The notes beneath the pieces were generated by a model. The model saw only the letters and a list, made by a program, of their open reading frames with translations. It was not told the origin of the DNA and did not search any database. Positions 53,539-62,599 of a stretch of 64,000 bases of DNA are shown one piece after another; position 1 is the first letter of the stretch; each line of letters begins with the position of its first letter. Origin of the DNA: Qipengyuania intermedia (GTDB taxonomy: Bacteria; Pseudomonadota; Alphaproteobacteria; Sphingomonadales; Sphingomonadaceae); contig NZ_JAIGNS010000001.1 in the NCBI RefSeq assembly GCF_019711615.1, positions 186,001 to 250,000 on the forward strand, written 5' to 3'. Made by a program: the position numbers and the translations under genes.

Positions 53539-54401
53539 TTGACGCTGGCGAGCAGGGAATCGATCGCCGTGCGTACTTCCGGCTCGTCTAGCGTCGGTGC
53601 ATGTCCGGCATCTTCCACAACGACCACATCGGCATTCGGCGCGCGTTTCTGCATTTCGGCGAAAGCATCGGCGCTAAGCAGCGCGGACAGTCCGCCCCGC
53701 ACCAGCAGCAGCGGATTGCTCGCCAGCGCCTCGAAGCCGGGCCACAAATCGGGCGGCACCGCATTCTCGTCGGCATCGTTGAACGGGTCCGCGATCTTCA
53801 TGTCGTAATCGAAGGCGATGCGGCCATTGCTGCACACAGTCATCCCGCGCTTGGCCATCGCGATCCAGTCCTCGGTGTCGAAGGACGGGTGCGATTCCCC
53901 GTGCACTTCCTCCAGCGCGCGCGCTGCGTGCATCCACGTCGGGAAGCTGCGGCCCTGGCCCAGATATGTGCGGATCTTCTCGATGCCCGCCGGATCGACC
54001 ACCGGGCCGATATCGTTGAGCAGCGCGGCGGCGATGCGGTGCGGCATGGCCTGCGCAATCAGCATGGTCATGAGCCCGCCCATCGAGGTGCCGATCGAAA
54101 CGAACTTCTCGACGCCTTCCTGTTCGAGCAACGCCAGGACGTCGCCGATATAATGCGGGACGGCATAGGTCGCGCTATCTTCGGCGTAATCGCTTTTGCC
54201 GCGCCCGCGCATGTCGGGCACGATCACCCGCCAACCCTGTCCGGCGATATGCGCGGCGACGCCTTCGAAATCCTTGCTGTTGCGGGTCAGGCCGTGAAGG
54301 CACAGCACCGGAGGGCGATCGTTCGCCTCTCCATAGTCGCGGAAATAGAGGGTCAGGCCCTCGGCGCTTTGCCAGCTACGCTCGCTGTATTCAGTGCTCA
54401 T
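53535..54401 (-). CDS. Alpha/beta hydrolase
   Basis: A 288-residue alpha/beta hydrolase. Oxyanion region LCLHGLTRNSKDFEGV near 38, nucleophile elbow GTSMGG (G-x-S-x-G), and C-terminal His in EDAGHAPTLDEP. Substrate unknown. I placed the start at the ATG at 54399-54401. The frame is open another 142 codons, but that stretch is antisense to selO and lacks family similarity. It is divergent from selO. Confidence 0.87.
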   Translation of the reverse strand: MSTEYSERSWQSAEGLTLYFRDYGEANDRPPVLCLHGLTRNSKDFEGVAAHIAGQGWRVIVPDMRGRGKSDYAEDSATYAVPHYIGDVLALLEQEGVEKFVSIGTSMGGLMTMLIAQAMPHRIAAALLNDIGPVVDPAGIEKIRTYLGQGRSFPTWMHAARALEEVHGESHPSFDTEDWIAMAKRGMTVCSNGRIAFDYDMKIADPFNDADENAVPPDLWPGFEALASNPLLLVRGGLSALLSADAFAEMQKRAPNADVVVVEDAGHAPTLDEPEVRTAIDSLLASVK

Positions 54402-54481
54402 GAAAAGCGCGGTAGCGCCTAGCGCGGCAAATTTCGAGCCATGACTTGCGTGCAGTGCCCCGGGACCACATCTCCAATGCG

Positions 54482-55879
54482 ATGCCAGATGCCCCACAAC
54501 CTGCCGCCTACCGTCCCGACACGCCGATCCTGGGCCTGAGTGATTGGCTTGGCGATCCAGTCGAAGCGGCCGATTTTCCCGAAACGAAATTGCGGTTTCG
54601 CAACGATCGCTGGGCGGCAGCGGTTGGCCTAGCGGACATGGACGACGAGGAGTGGGCACGTCATTTCGGCCGCTTCGCCCCCTTGCCGGACAACCTGCCC
54701 CAGCCGCTGGCCCTGCGCTATCACGGACACCAGTTCCGCGTGTACAATCCCGAACTGGGTGACGGGCGCGGCTTCCTGTTCGCCCAACTGCGCGACGGGC
54801 AGGACCGGCTGCTCGATCTCGGCACAAAAGGATCGGGTCAGACTCCGTGGAGCCGAGCCGGCGACGGCCGCCTGACCTTGAAAGGGGCAGTGCGCGAAAT
54901 CCTCGCCACCGAAATGCTCGAAGCGCTGGGCGTGAGTACGTCGAAGACTTTCAGCGTCGTCGAGACCGGCGAGCAACTCCAGCGCAATGACGAACCCTCG
55001 CCCACCCGCTCGGCGGTCATGACACGGCTGAGCCACGGGCATATCCGTATCGGCACTTTCCAGCGCTTGCTGGCCGTGGAAGAGAAAGAGCACATGGAAG
55101 CGCTCGTCGAGTACTGCCTTACGCAGTTTCCCGGCCCTCCCCCGCCAGAAGACGCGCCGGGGCGTGACGAACCTGCCGTGCGCCTGATGCATCAGGTGGT
55201 CGAGCGGCTGGCCGATCTCGCCGCCGCCTGGATGGTCGCAGGCTTCGTCCACGGCGTGCTCAACACCGACAACATGAACATCACGGGCGAGAGTTTCGAT
55301 TACGGTCCCTGGCGCTTCCTGCCACAATGGAAGCCCGGTTTCACCGCGGCCTATTTCGACCACTCGGGCCTCTACGCCTTCGGGCGCCAGCCCGAGGCAT
55401 TGCACTGGAATTGCGGCCAGTTCGCGATTGCGCTGAGGCTGATCTGCGACGCCCCGCCCCTCATTGCGGCGATGGAGCGCTTCGGTCCGCTCTACATGGA
55501 TGCGGTCGCGCGGCGCTGGTGCTGGCGTCTTGGCGTCGTGCCCAAGGGCGGTGACGACGACGCGCGGCTGGTCGGCACCTGCGAGGCACTTATGGCGGAA
55601 AGCGAGGCACAGCCGGACGCATTCTTCTTCCGGCATCGTGGGGGACGAAATGCGCAAGGCGATCTCGCCACCGCGCTTGCAGGCTACGAGCCCGTCGCGG
55701 ATACGCATGAATACTGGTCGGGCGAAGCGCCGCAGTCGATGCTGATCGACGAGGTCGAAGCCATCTGGGCCGCGATCGACCGGAGCGACGACTGGTCACC
55801 GCTCCATGCGAAGATCGACGCGCTTCGCTGCATGGGCAGTGCCCACGGTCAGGCACCTGTCCTCCCGGATCGACGCTAG
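54482..55879 (+). CDS. selO: Protein adenylyltransferase SelO (YdiU/UPF0061)
   Basis: A pseudokinase-fold enzyme that transfers AMP to Ser/Thr/Tyr of proteins (redox and stress functions in E. coli). 465 residues, with the family blocks RYHGHQFRVYNPELGDGRG, KGSGQTPWSRAGDGRLTLKG, HGHIRIGTFQ, GVLNTDNMNITGES and the metal-binding DYGP. All blocks read intact. The start ATG at 54482 removes an upstream in-frame extension. It precedes astD with about 85 bases between. Confidence 0.93.
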   Translation: MPDAPQPAAYRPDTPILGLSDWLGDPVEAADFPETKLRFRNDRWAAAVGLADMDDEEWARHFGRFAPLPDNLPQPLALRYHGHQFRVYNPELGDGRGFLFAQLRDGQDRLLDLGTKGSGQTPWSRAGDGRLTLKGAVREILATEMLEALGVSTSKTFSVVETGEQLQRNDEPSPTRSAVMTRLSHGHIRIGTFQRLLAVEEKEHMEALVEYCLTQFPGPPPPEDAPGRDEPAVRLMHQVVERLADLAAAWMVAGFVHGVLNTDNMNITGESFDYGPWRFLPQWKPGFTAAYFDHSGLYAFGRQPEALHWNCGQFAIALRLICDAPPLIAAMERFGPLYMDAVARRWCWRLGVVPKGGDDDARLVGTCEALMAESEAQPDAFFFRHRGGRNAQGDLATALAGYEPVADTHEYWSGEAPQSMLIDEVEAIWAAIDRSDDWSPLHAKIDALRCMGSAHGQAPVLPDRR

Positions 55880-55902
55880 ACCTCCATACTAGATTTGACG
55901 CG

Positions 55903-55914
55903 CAGGCGCGCCTG
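55903..55914. repeat. Perfect 12-bp palindrome upstream of astD
   Basis: CAGGCGCGCCTG, 51 bases before the astD GTG and 24 bases after the selO stop. It could be an operator or chance in GC-rich DNA. Confidence 0.3.
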
Positions 55915-55964
55915 TCACATAGGCGGCGCGAGAAGCTCGCTTGAGCGAGAGGAAGGGACGATAC

Positions 55965-57380
55965 GTGTCGCAAGCCGAAATGATTTCTACCGAACCGGCC
56001 ACCGGCAAATTGCTCTGGAAGGGCGAAGCCGGAAACGTTGAGCAGGCTATCGATGTAGCGCTTAGGGCCAAGACGGATTGGGCCCGCCAGCCGGTCGGCC
56101 AGCGTATCGAACTGGTCCGCCGCTTCGCCAACGAAGTGCGCAAACAGGCCGATCCCTTTGCGGAACTCATCGCGCGTGAAACCGGCAAGCCCCTGTGGGA
56201 AGCCAAGACCGAGGTCCAGGCCGTCATCGGCAAGGTCGAAATTTCCGTTACTGCCTATGCCGAGCGGACCGGCCAGAAGAAGCTGGACAGCGCGCTCCAG
56301 GGCACCGCTGCCCTGCGTCACAAACCGCATGGCGTGATGGCTGTCCTCGGCCCCTATAACTTTCCGGCCCACCTTCCCAACGGCCACATCGTCCCGGCAC
56401 TGATCGCGGGCAATGTCGTCATCTTCAAGCCGAGCGAGAAGACCCCGGCCGTAGGCGAATTCCTGGTGAAATGCTTCAACGCCTCGGGCATTCCGGAAGG
56501 CGTCGTCCAATGCCTCCACGGCGGTGCCGAGGAAGGCAAGGCGCTGGTCGAACACGCCATGGTCGACGGCGTGTTGTTCACCGGATCGGCGCGCGCGGGC
56601 ATTGCGATTAACCGCAAGCTGGCGAGCAATCCGGCCAAAATCGTCGCGCTGGAAATGGGCGGCAACAACCCCATCGTGATGCTGGATACGCCCAAGATCG
56701 ACGACGCGGCGGCGACTATCATCCAGTCGGCCTTCACCACTGCAGGCCAGCGTTGCACGGCGGCGCGCCGCCTGATCGTGGTCGACAGCGTCTACGACAA
56801 GATCGTGCCCGCTGTGAAGCAGCTGGCGGAAAAGCTGATCGTGGGTGAACCCTTCGCCGACCCGCAGCCCTTCATGGGCAGCGTCATCGACAACCAGACG
56901 GCGGATCTCCTGTCCGAAAGCTTCGTCGCGCTGATTAGTCGCGGCGGCAAGCCGGTGATGCATATGAAGCGTCCCGACGAGCAGCTACCTTTCCTGTCGC
57001 CCTCGATCATCGATGCGACCGAGATGAGCGACCGGCCCGACATCGAATTGTTCGGCCCGTTGCTGCAGGTGATCCGCGTCAAGGATTTTGACGCGGCAAT
57101 CGCAGAGGCAAACAACACACGCTACGGCCTCTCCGCCTCGCTGATGGGCGGCAAGCCGGAAGATTTCGAGAAGTTCTGGTTCGAAGCGCGCGCAGGGATT
57201 CTCAACTGGAACCGTCCCACGAACGGCGCATCCTCCGCAGCTCCGTTCGGCGGTGTCGGCCTATCGGGTAACCATCGCCCCGCCGCCTTCTACGCCGCGG
57301 ATTACTGCGCCTATCCGGTCGCAAGCACCGAAATGGACCAGCCGCGCGCCAGCATCGGGATCGGCCTCAAGGAAGGCTGA
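55965..57380 (+). CDS. astD: Succinylglutamate-semialdehyde dehydrogenase
   Basis: Fourth enzyme of the AST arginine-degradation pathway, oxidising N-succinylglutamate 5-semialdehyde. The 471-residue aldehyde dehydrogenase has NAD site GPYNFPAHLPNGHIVPALIAG (read as two parts), the catalytic Glu in VALEMGGNNP and the catalytic Cys in TTAGQRCTAARR. The GGNNP and PTNGAS details favour AstD over other ALDHs. The start is GTG at 55965 with AAGGGA about 7 bases upstream; ATG at 55980 is an alternative. No other ast genes are in view. Confidence 0.88.
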   Translation: MSQAEMISTEPATGKLLWKGEAGNVEQAIDVALRAKTDWARQPVGQRIELVRRFANEVRKQADPFAELIARETGKPLWEAKTEVQAVIGKVEISVTAYAERTGQKKLDSALQGTAALRHKPHGVMAVLGPYNFPAHLPNGHIVPALIAGNVVIFKPSEKTPAVGEFLVKCFNASGIPEGVVQCLHGGAEEGKALVEHAMVDGVLFTGSARAGIAINRKLASNPAKIVALEMGGNNPIVMLDTPKIDDAAATIIQSAFTTAGQRCTAARRLIVVDSVYDKIVPAVKQLAEKLIVGEPFADPQPFMGSVIDNQTADLLSESFVALISRGGKPVMHMKRPDEQLPFLSPSIIDATEMSDRPDIELFGPLLQVIRVKDFDAAIAEANNTRYGLSASLMGGKPEDFEKFWFEARAGILNWNRPTNGASSAAPFGGVGLSGNHRPAAFYAADYCAYPVASTEMDQPRASIGIGLKEG

Positions 57381-57392
57381 TCCCCTCTGCCC

Positions 57393-58106
57393 TCAGCGCT
57401 TGCTGGTAACGAGGTCGATTTCGGTGACCTTGCCCGGCAGGTCGCGGGCATAGATGACCATCGCACTCTGCCCGTCGATGGCGGACAGCACGTTCTCGCC
57501 ACCTTTCAGCGCATGTTCGACCGTGTATCCGGCGTCGGCTGCGCGGGTCGCATAAAATGCCAGCACATCGCTCTTCGGCACGCCGGTGCGGAAGGTGACG
57601 GCACGGACAGCGCAAGCCCCCTCGTCGCTACCTGCCGCCTCGACCGTATTGCCGCGCGGATAGATAGGAAACTCGGCAGGTAGCTTGGCCGACCACGAGG
57701 CCGAGTAGCTGACCTTTTCGAAGCAGTTGGTATTGCCCGGTCCCTGGAGCGCGCGCGCCGCCTGAACCATGGCGGGCGTGTCCGCTGCACCTTCGCCAAG
57801 GCGCTTGGCCGTCGGGAGCGCGTCCATATTGGCGCTGCCGCCGACCATCTGGACCGCACGATTGCGCGCATCCTCGATCGCCCGCTCCGAGGTGTCGATC
57901 CGGGGAATGTTCTGGTTGCCCGTGCCAGAAAGCGCAGCGCCTTCCTCGCTGCTGTTCGCAAGGTCGGGATCGGTGGCGAGATTTTCGTTGAGCGCGCCCT
58001 CGCTGGCGGCGTTCATGTCGTCGCCTTCCTCCGCATCTCCATTACCGCCCGAACAGGCGGCGAGCATCGCGATGGGGGCAGCAAGGGCAATCAGGCGCAG
58101 CTTCAT
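57393..58106 (-). CDS. Predicted lipoprotein of unknown function
   Basis: A 237-residue exported protein. The signal peptide LRLIALAAPIAMLAACSGG ends in a lipobox (LAAC), followed by an acidic low-complexity linker (DAEEGDDMNAASEGALNE) and a globular part with two cysteines (TNCFEKVS and GACAVRAV). The segment FRTGVPKSDVLAFYATRAADAG resembles the phosphoesterase-like or DUF-type envelope domains seen in Sphingomonadales, but I cannot name it. GGAG 9 bases upstream selects the ATG at 58106. Confidence 0.75.
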   Translation of the reverse strand: MKLRLIALAAPIAMLAACSGGNGDAEEGDDMNAASEGALNENLATDPDLANSSEEGAALSGTGNQNIPRIDTSERAIEDARNRAVQMVGGSANMDALPTAKRLGEGAADTPAMVQAARALQGPGNTNCFEKVSYSASWSAKLPAEFPIYPRGNTVEAAGSDEGACAVRAVTFRTGVPKSDVLAFYATRAADAGYTVEHALKGGENVLSAIDGQSAMVIYARDLPGKVTEIDLVTSKR

Positions 58107-58211
58107 TTCTGGCATCTCCGGCACATTTCCAGAGCGATATGCCCTCCCTGTGCCGAATTGGCCATACGCTGCAGGCAGATGGCTCAATGCGGGACAGTGT
58201 ACCGTCCACGC

Positions 58212-58258
58212 AAAAAGGGCGCCGCCCGCCCCTCGTATCGAGGGTGCGGACGACGCCC
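58212..58258 (-). terminator. Strong two-part terminator after glycine-zipper gene
   Basis: On the minus strand GGGCGTCGTCCGC pairs with GCGGGCGGCGCCC (13 pairs, two G-U). The loop itself folds (CCCTCG/CGAGGG), and TTTTT follows. It lies about 60 bases past the stop at 58320. Confidence 0.9.
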
Positions 58259-58319
58259 ATCACAACCCGAAGGTCGCGCTATCGGCCGCGGGTGGGCACG
58301 GCCTCAAGCTCTTGAATGG

Positions 58320-58820
58320 TTAGCCGCAGCGGGTGCTCGAGCGGTCGATGGACCGTCCCAGAAGCGCACCTGCAGCGCCGCCGATGATTGCGCCCAGAGT
58401 GCGATCTCCACCGCGACCGGCGACTTCATGGCCGAGGAGTGCACCAACGCCAGCGCCGATCAGGAGACCGGTCGTGCCGTTCTCGCGCTCGCAATAGTAG
58501 CGTCCGTCGCGGCCACGCCAGATGCGGGTATCGCGATAGACAGGCTGCCCGTAGTCGCGGTCGTAGCCCATGTAATAGGGGCGCGCTTCGCGATAGCCGC
58601 GATATTCGCGGTGATCGTCGTAATGCCCGCGATGGCCGCGCTTCCAGTTCTTGTGCTTGCGCTTCTTGCCATGCTCGTAGGTCATGTCGCCGGCGATCGA
58701 TGCCGCGACGCTATGCGCCTGCGGTGCGGCATGGGCCGGTACTGCGGCGGATGCCGGAGCAGCTAGGGTAAGGCCAGTGGCCGCGAGGGCCAGCGAAGCA
58801 GTCTTGAGAAACGTTGCCAT
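58320..58820 (-). CDS. Exported glycine-zipper 2TM-domain protein
   Basis: A 166-residue protein. A signal peptide (LALAATGLTLAAPASA) precedes a His/Lys/Arg/Tyr-rich basic stretch (KKRKHKNWKRGHRGHYDDHR, about 51-70). It ends in a glycine-zipper 2TM region (GLLIGAGVGALLGHEVAG, GAIIGGAAGALLGRSID), the RcnB/17 kDa-antigen-like pattern. Probably an outer-membrane or periplasmic protein linked to envelope stress. AAGGA lies 8 bases upstream of the ATG. Repeated GTTCAG sites lie in its upstream region. Confidence 0.88.
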   Translation of the reverse strand: MATFLKTASLALAATGLTLAAPASAAVPAHAAPQAHSVAASIAGDMTYEHGKKRKHKNWKRGHRGHYDDHREYRGYREARPYYMGYDRDYGQPVYRDTRIWRGRDGRYYCERENGTTGLLIGAGVGALLGHEVAGRGGDRTLGAIIGGAAGALLGRSIDRSSTRCG

Positions 58821-58864
58821 AGTTCAATTCCTTGGTCGTATTCGACTCGGTGCGCGTCGATGGC

Positions 58865-58923
58865 GTTCAGGATTACGCATCGCTGCCTGAACAATTTGCA
58901 ACGCGAGCGTCAGATTTGTTCAG
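58865..58923. repeat. Three inverted GTTCAG elements between glycine-zipper gene and rarD
   Basis: GTTCAGG (58865-58871), CCTGAAC (58886-58892) and TTGTTCAG (58916-58923) lie in a divergent promoter region. The middle element pairs with the first as a 7-bp inverted repeat and with the third as an 8-bp inverted repeat (CTGAACAA/TTGTTCAG). Possible operator array. Confidence 0.4.
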
Positions 58924-59001
58924 TTTCGACGAGTTGAGGCTTAACAAGCGACGAATTGAAGCTTGCAGCCCGCACAAAGCGCGCCTACGCGGCAGCGGTT
59001 C

Positions 59002-59904
59002 ATGGACACGACAGAATCCGACCAGCGCCGTTCGGGCCTGACCTCCGCGCTGGGTGCCTATGTGATATGGGGATTCCTGCCGCTCTACCTGATCCTGGTG
59101 AGAGAGGTCCCGGCCTTCGAATTCGTCGGCTGGCGCATTTTGTGGACGCTCCCGCTGTGCCTTGTGATCGTGGCGGTGAGAAAACAGCTGCCACAACTCA
59201 GGGCCGCTTTCGCCAATCCGAAAGTCATGCTGCTGTTACTGACCAGTGCAACGCTTATCGCGGTCAACTGGGTCGTCTATGTCTGGGCGATCCAGCAGGG
59301 CAATGTCTACGCAGCCAGCCTCGGCTACTATATCAACCCGCTCGTCAATGTGCTGCTCGGCACGCTGCTTTTGGGAGAGCGCCTGAGCCGCGCGCAATGG
59401 GCGGCGGTCGCGCTGGCCGGGGTCGGCGTTTCGATGCTGCTCGCAGGCGCGCTGACGACGCTCTGGATCAGTCTGACCCTGGCGCTCAGTTTCGGGACCT
59501 ACGGCCTCATCCGCAAGCAGGTGGACGTGGGAGCGCTCCCCGGCCTCACCATCGAGTCGCTATTGTTGAGCGTGCCTGCAGCAGGCGTCGCGATTTACTA
59601 TGCCGGATTGCCGGAAGGGTCCTCCTTCACCCAGTCCTTCGGGCTCGGCGCGGCGATCATGCTGGGCGGCGCGCTGACAGCATTCCCGCTCCTGCTGTTC
59701 GCCATCGCTGCGCGAAAACTGCCCTATTCGACGCTGGGCTTCATCCAGTTCCTCGCGCCCAGCATCGTTTTCGTGCTCGGGCTGACGGTGTTCGGGGAAC
59801 AGTTGAAGTGGGCGCAGGCTCTGTGTTTCGCCTGCATCTGGATGGCAGCGGCGATCTTCGTCTGGGATCTGTGGAGCCGCTCTAGGACGCCAGCCGCCAG
59901 CTAA
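59002..59904 (+). CDS. rarD: RarD/EamA-family transporter
   Basis: A 300-residue, ten-helix drug/metabolite transporter. The sequence begins SGLTSALGAYVIWGFLPLYL, a RarD signature, and includes INWVVYVWAIQQGNV-like and GYYINPLVNVLLG blocks. The substrate is unknown (the name comes from E. coli chloramphenicol sensitivity). It overlaps the convergent pyrC end by 23 bases. I chose the ATG at 59002 over an in-frame start 13 codons upstream. Confidence 0.9.
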   Translation: MDTTESDQRRSGLTSALGAYVIWGFLPLYLILVREVPAFEFVGWRILWTLPLCLVIVAVRKQLPQLRAAFANPKVMLLLLTSATLIAVNWVVYVWAIQQGNVYAASLGYYINPLVNVLLGTLLLGERLSRAQWAAVALAGVGVSMLLAGALTTLWISLTLALSFGTYGLIRKQVDVGALPGLTIESLLLSVPAAGVAIYYAGLPEGSSFTQSFGLGAAIMLGGALTAFPLLLFAIAARKLPYSTLGFIQFLAPSIVFVLGLTVFGEQLKWAQALCFACIWMAAAIFVWDLWSRSRTPAAS

Positions 59905-60919
59905 GCGTTTCTCCGGCGTGGAAAGGCACGATGCGCGCCTCCCCGCCATCGACTTCGTTCGGGACCTCGACAGCAACCTTTTCCAGCGTGACGGTCTCTT
60001 CATTGATGGGCAGGCGATAGAAAGCCGGGCCATTCAGGCTGGCGAACGCCTCGAACCGGTCGAGCGCTCCCTCCTCGTCGAATACGGTCACATAACTTTC
60101 CAGCGCAAAGGGCGCGTTGAAAATGCCGGCACAGCCGCAATCAGATTCCTTGGCATGGCGATGGTGCGGCGCGCTGTCGGTGCCGAGGAAATATTTCGCC
60201 GACCCGCCGGTCGCCGCCTTGCGAAGTGCCAGACGGTGCTCTTCCCTTTTGGCCACCGGCAGGCAGAACATATGCGGCCTGATCCCGCCTACCAGAATGG
60301 CGTTGCGGTTGATGTGGAGGTGCTGCGGCGTAATCGTCGCGGCGATGTTCGGACCCGAAGCGTCCACGAATTCGACTGCCTGCCGCGTGGTGATGTGTTC
60401 GAAGATGACCTTCAGTTCCGGAAGACGCTGCACCAGCGGAGCCAATACGCGGTCGATAAACACGGCTTCGCGGTCGAAAATGTCGATATCGGCATGGGTG
60501 ACTTCGCCGTGGACGCACAGCGGCATCCCGATTTCGGCCATCTTTTCGAGGACGTGCTCGATATTGGCCACGTCGGTCACGCCGTGGGCGGAATTGGTCG
60601 TGGCACCTGCCGGGTAGAGCTTGGCAGCGGTCAGCACACCTTCGACGTAACCGGTGGCGAGATCCGCCGGGTTGGTTTCGTCCGTAAGATAGGCGGTCAT
60701 CAGCGGCGTGAAGTCGAAACCTGCGGGCACGGCCGCATCGATCCGCTCGCGATATTCCCTCGCCAGCGCGCTGGTGGTTACCGGCGGCGAGAGATTAGGC
60801 ATGACGATCGCGCGCGCGAACTGGCGGGCGGTGTGCGGGACGACCGCTTCCATCGTCGCTCCGTCGCGGAAATGAAGATGCCAGTCGTCGGGGCGGCGGA
60901 TGGTGAGTGTCTGCGTCAT
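59882..60919 (-). CDS. pyrC: Dihydroorotase
   Basis: Third step of pyrimidine synthesis, cyclising carbamoyl aspartate. The 345-residue E. coli-type enzyme has H14 and H16 (WHLHFRDG), carboxylated K100 (AAKLYPAGATTNS), H136 (CVHGEVT), H174 (EHITT) and the catalytic Asp in GTDSAPHHRHAKES. AAGGGA about 9 bases upstream supports the ATG at 60919. It follows the patatin gene with 13 bases between. Confidence 0.95.
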   Translation of the reverse strand: MTQTLTIRRPDDWHLHFRDGATMEAVVPHTARQFARAIVMPNLSPPVTTSALAREYRERIDAAVPAGFDFTPLMTAYLTDETNPADLATGYVEGVLTAAKLYPAGATTNSAHGVTDVANIEHVLEKMAEIGMPLCVHGEVTHADIDIFDREAVFIDRVLAPLVQRLPELKVIFEHITTRQAVEFVDASGPNIAATITPQHLHINRNAILVGGIRPHMFCLPVAKREEHRLALRKAATGGSAKYFLGTDSAPHHRHAKESDCGCAGIFNAPFALESYVTVFDEEGALDRFEAFASLNGPAFYRLPINEETVTLEKVAVEVPNEVDGGEARIVPFHAGETLSWRLAS

Positions 60920-60932
60920 GATTGCGCTTCCC

Positions 60933-61778
60933 TTAGCCCTGCTCGCCCCGATCCGCCAGCCATGCGCGCGCATCCGCTTCGCCCTGCTTCCAGGTTCGCC
61001 TTACCTTCGAAGCATTGGCGAAATCGATCTTGTCGGCCGCGACTTCGCTACTCGGCTGAATGTAGACTTTGCGCGGGTCGTCGGGGAATTTGCCATAGCG
61101 GCTCGAAAGCAGTGTCAGCGTGCGGCCCTCGTCCGGCCGGGGCGGCGGCGCCTTGTCCAGCATCCCCCCGTCGAGCACGCGGTCCCCTTCCCACTGCGGA
61201 ACATCGAACACCGGGGGAATGGTCGCCGCCGCGCAGATGAGATCGACAAGCCTGCCGTCACGCGCCGCCTGCCGCGCATCGACGCACAGGGTCGTCAGTC
61301 CGGCGCGGCGCGGCCAAAGCAGGTGAGGCGTCGAGCGCACCGCCTGATCGAGCTTGTAAAGGATGCCGTAAAACACCGCGGCTGCCATGGGAGGCAGTCC
61401 GCGAGGGGGGCATGAAAGGTAGACCTGGAATTGGGGCCCTGCGGCTATGCGCTCGATAGCTTCGGCATCCAGCGTAGTTTCCACGACTGCGCGATAGATT
61501 TCCTGATGGGGTGTATAATTCGACCGGTTCCGGGCATAATTGGCTTCATTGATTTCGAAGGCTTCGGTCATGAGGATCAGGAGATCCCGCTCGCGGCCGC
61601 CGATCCAGGTTGCCGCGCTGAGGGCGCCGCCCGAGACCCCGCTGACCCTTGCCGGATCGAGTGCCAGCGCCTCGCCCGCTTCGGCCAGGAAGCCGCCATG
61701 CCAGAAGCAGCGAATGCCGCCGCCTGAAAAGACCAGTTGTTCGAAATCGGAGTCCACGACATTGCCTATGGCCAGCAT
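60933..61778 (-). CDS. Patatin-like phospholipase
   Basis: A 281-residue lipid acyl hydrolase. The oxyanion loop FSGGGIRCFWHGGF (near residue 19), nucleophile motif GVSGG (G-x-S-x-G, near 48) and catalytic Asp in LDGGML form the Ser-Asp dyad of patatins. Cytosolic, substrate lipid unknown. I chose the ATG at 61778; another ATG nine codons upstream would overlap the divergent ygfZ start. Confidence 0.88.
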   Translation of the reverse strand: MLAIGNVVDSDFEQLVFSGGGIRCFWHGGFLAEAGEALALDPARVSGVSGGALSAATWIGGRERDLLILMTEAFEINEANYARNRSNYTPHQEIYRAVVETTLDAEAIERIAAGPQFQVYLSCPPRGLPPMAAAVFYGILYKLDQAVRSTPHLLWPRRAGLTTLCVDARQAARDGRLVDLICAAATIPPVFDVPQWEGDRVLDGGMLDKAPPPRPDEGRTLTLLSSRYGKFPDDPRKVYIQPSSEVAADKIDFANASKVRRTWKQGEADARAWLADRGEQG

Positions 61779-61795
61779 CGGCCTATCTGTCACCC

Positions 61796-62533
61796 ATGAC
61801 TGCAAACCGCCTGTTCGACCGCGCCGTAATCCGCCTGACCCCGACCGACGGGGAAGAGGATGTCGCCGCCTTCCTGCAGGGATTGCTTACCAACGACGTT
61901 TCGGGGGCATTGCCGGTGTACGCTGCGCTCCTGACGCCGCAGGGCAAGATGCTGTTCGACATGTTTGTCTGGCCGGCCGCGGATGGCCAGATCCTGCTCG
62001 ATTGCGAGAAGGAGCAGGCAGAAAGCCTCGCCAAGCGTCTTTCGCTCTATCGCCTGCGCCGCAAGATCGGCATCGGTGTCGACGAGAGCCTCGGCGTATA
62101 CTGGCAAAAGGAACCGGGCGATGGGGGCGCGGCCGACCCGCGCCTGGCATCACTTGGGCAGCGGTGGCTGGCACCGGTTTCCGCTGGGGACGAACCGGCT
62201 GACGAGGCTTATCGTGCGCACCGGCTGGGTCTCGGGGTGCCGGAAGGTTACGCGGAGATGGGCGACATCCTGTGGCTGGAAACAAATGCCGTCGAACTTC
62301 ACGGCGTGGCGTTCGACAAGGGGTGCTATATCGGCCAGGAAAACACCGCCCGGATGAATTGGCGCAGCAAGGTCAACCGCCGGCTCATGGTGGTCCCAAT
62401 CGAGACCTCCGACGAAAAGCGACGGAAGGTAGACTATGCCGAGCTAGGCCTCGCAGTGGACCATTTGCGCGTTGCCGATGTCGATCCCGCAACGGCCCCG
62501 GTCTGGCTTCGGCATGCCCTCGTCGAAGAGTGA
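61796..62533 (+). CDS. ygfZ: YgfZ/CAF17-like folate-binding Fe-S assembly protein
   Basis: A GcvT-like protein required for maturation or repair of some [4Fe-4S] enzymes, including MiaB in E. coli. 245 residues, with FLQGLLTNDVSG near the N-terminus and the invariant KGCYIGQE motif near residue 177. It starts 17 bases from the divergent patatin gene. Together with Nfu and MiaB elsewhere in the window it fits an Fe-S role. Confidence 0.92.
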   Translation: MTANRLFDRAVIRLTPTDGEEDVAAFLQGLLTNDVSGALPVYAALLTPQGKMLFDMFVWPAADGQILLDCEKEQAESLAKRLSLYRLRRKIGIGVDESLGVYWQKEPGDGGAADPRLASLGQRWLAPVSAGDEPADEAYRAHRLGLGVPEGYAEMGDILWLETNAVELHGVAFDKGCYIGQENTARMNWRSKVNRRLMVVPIETSDEKRRKVDYAELGLAVDHLRVADVDPATAPVWLRHALVEE

Positions 62534-62599
62534 TGGTTACAAGTGTAGTCGTAGGCTAGTTCCCCGCCGGTCGGAAGTTGAAAAGACCGGGAGAATTCG

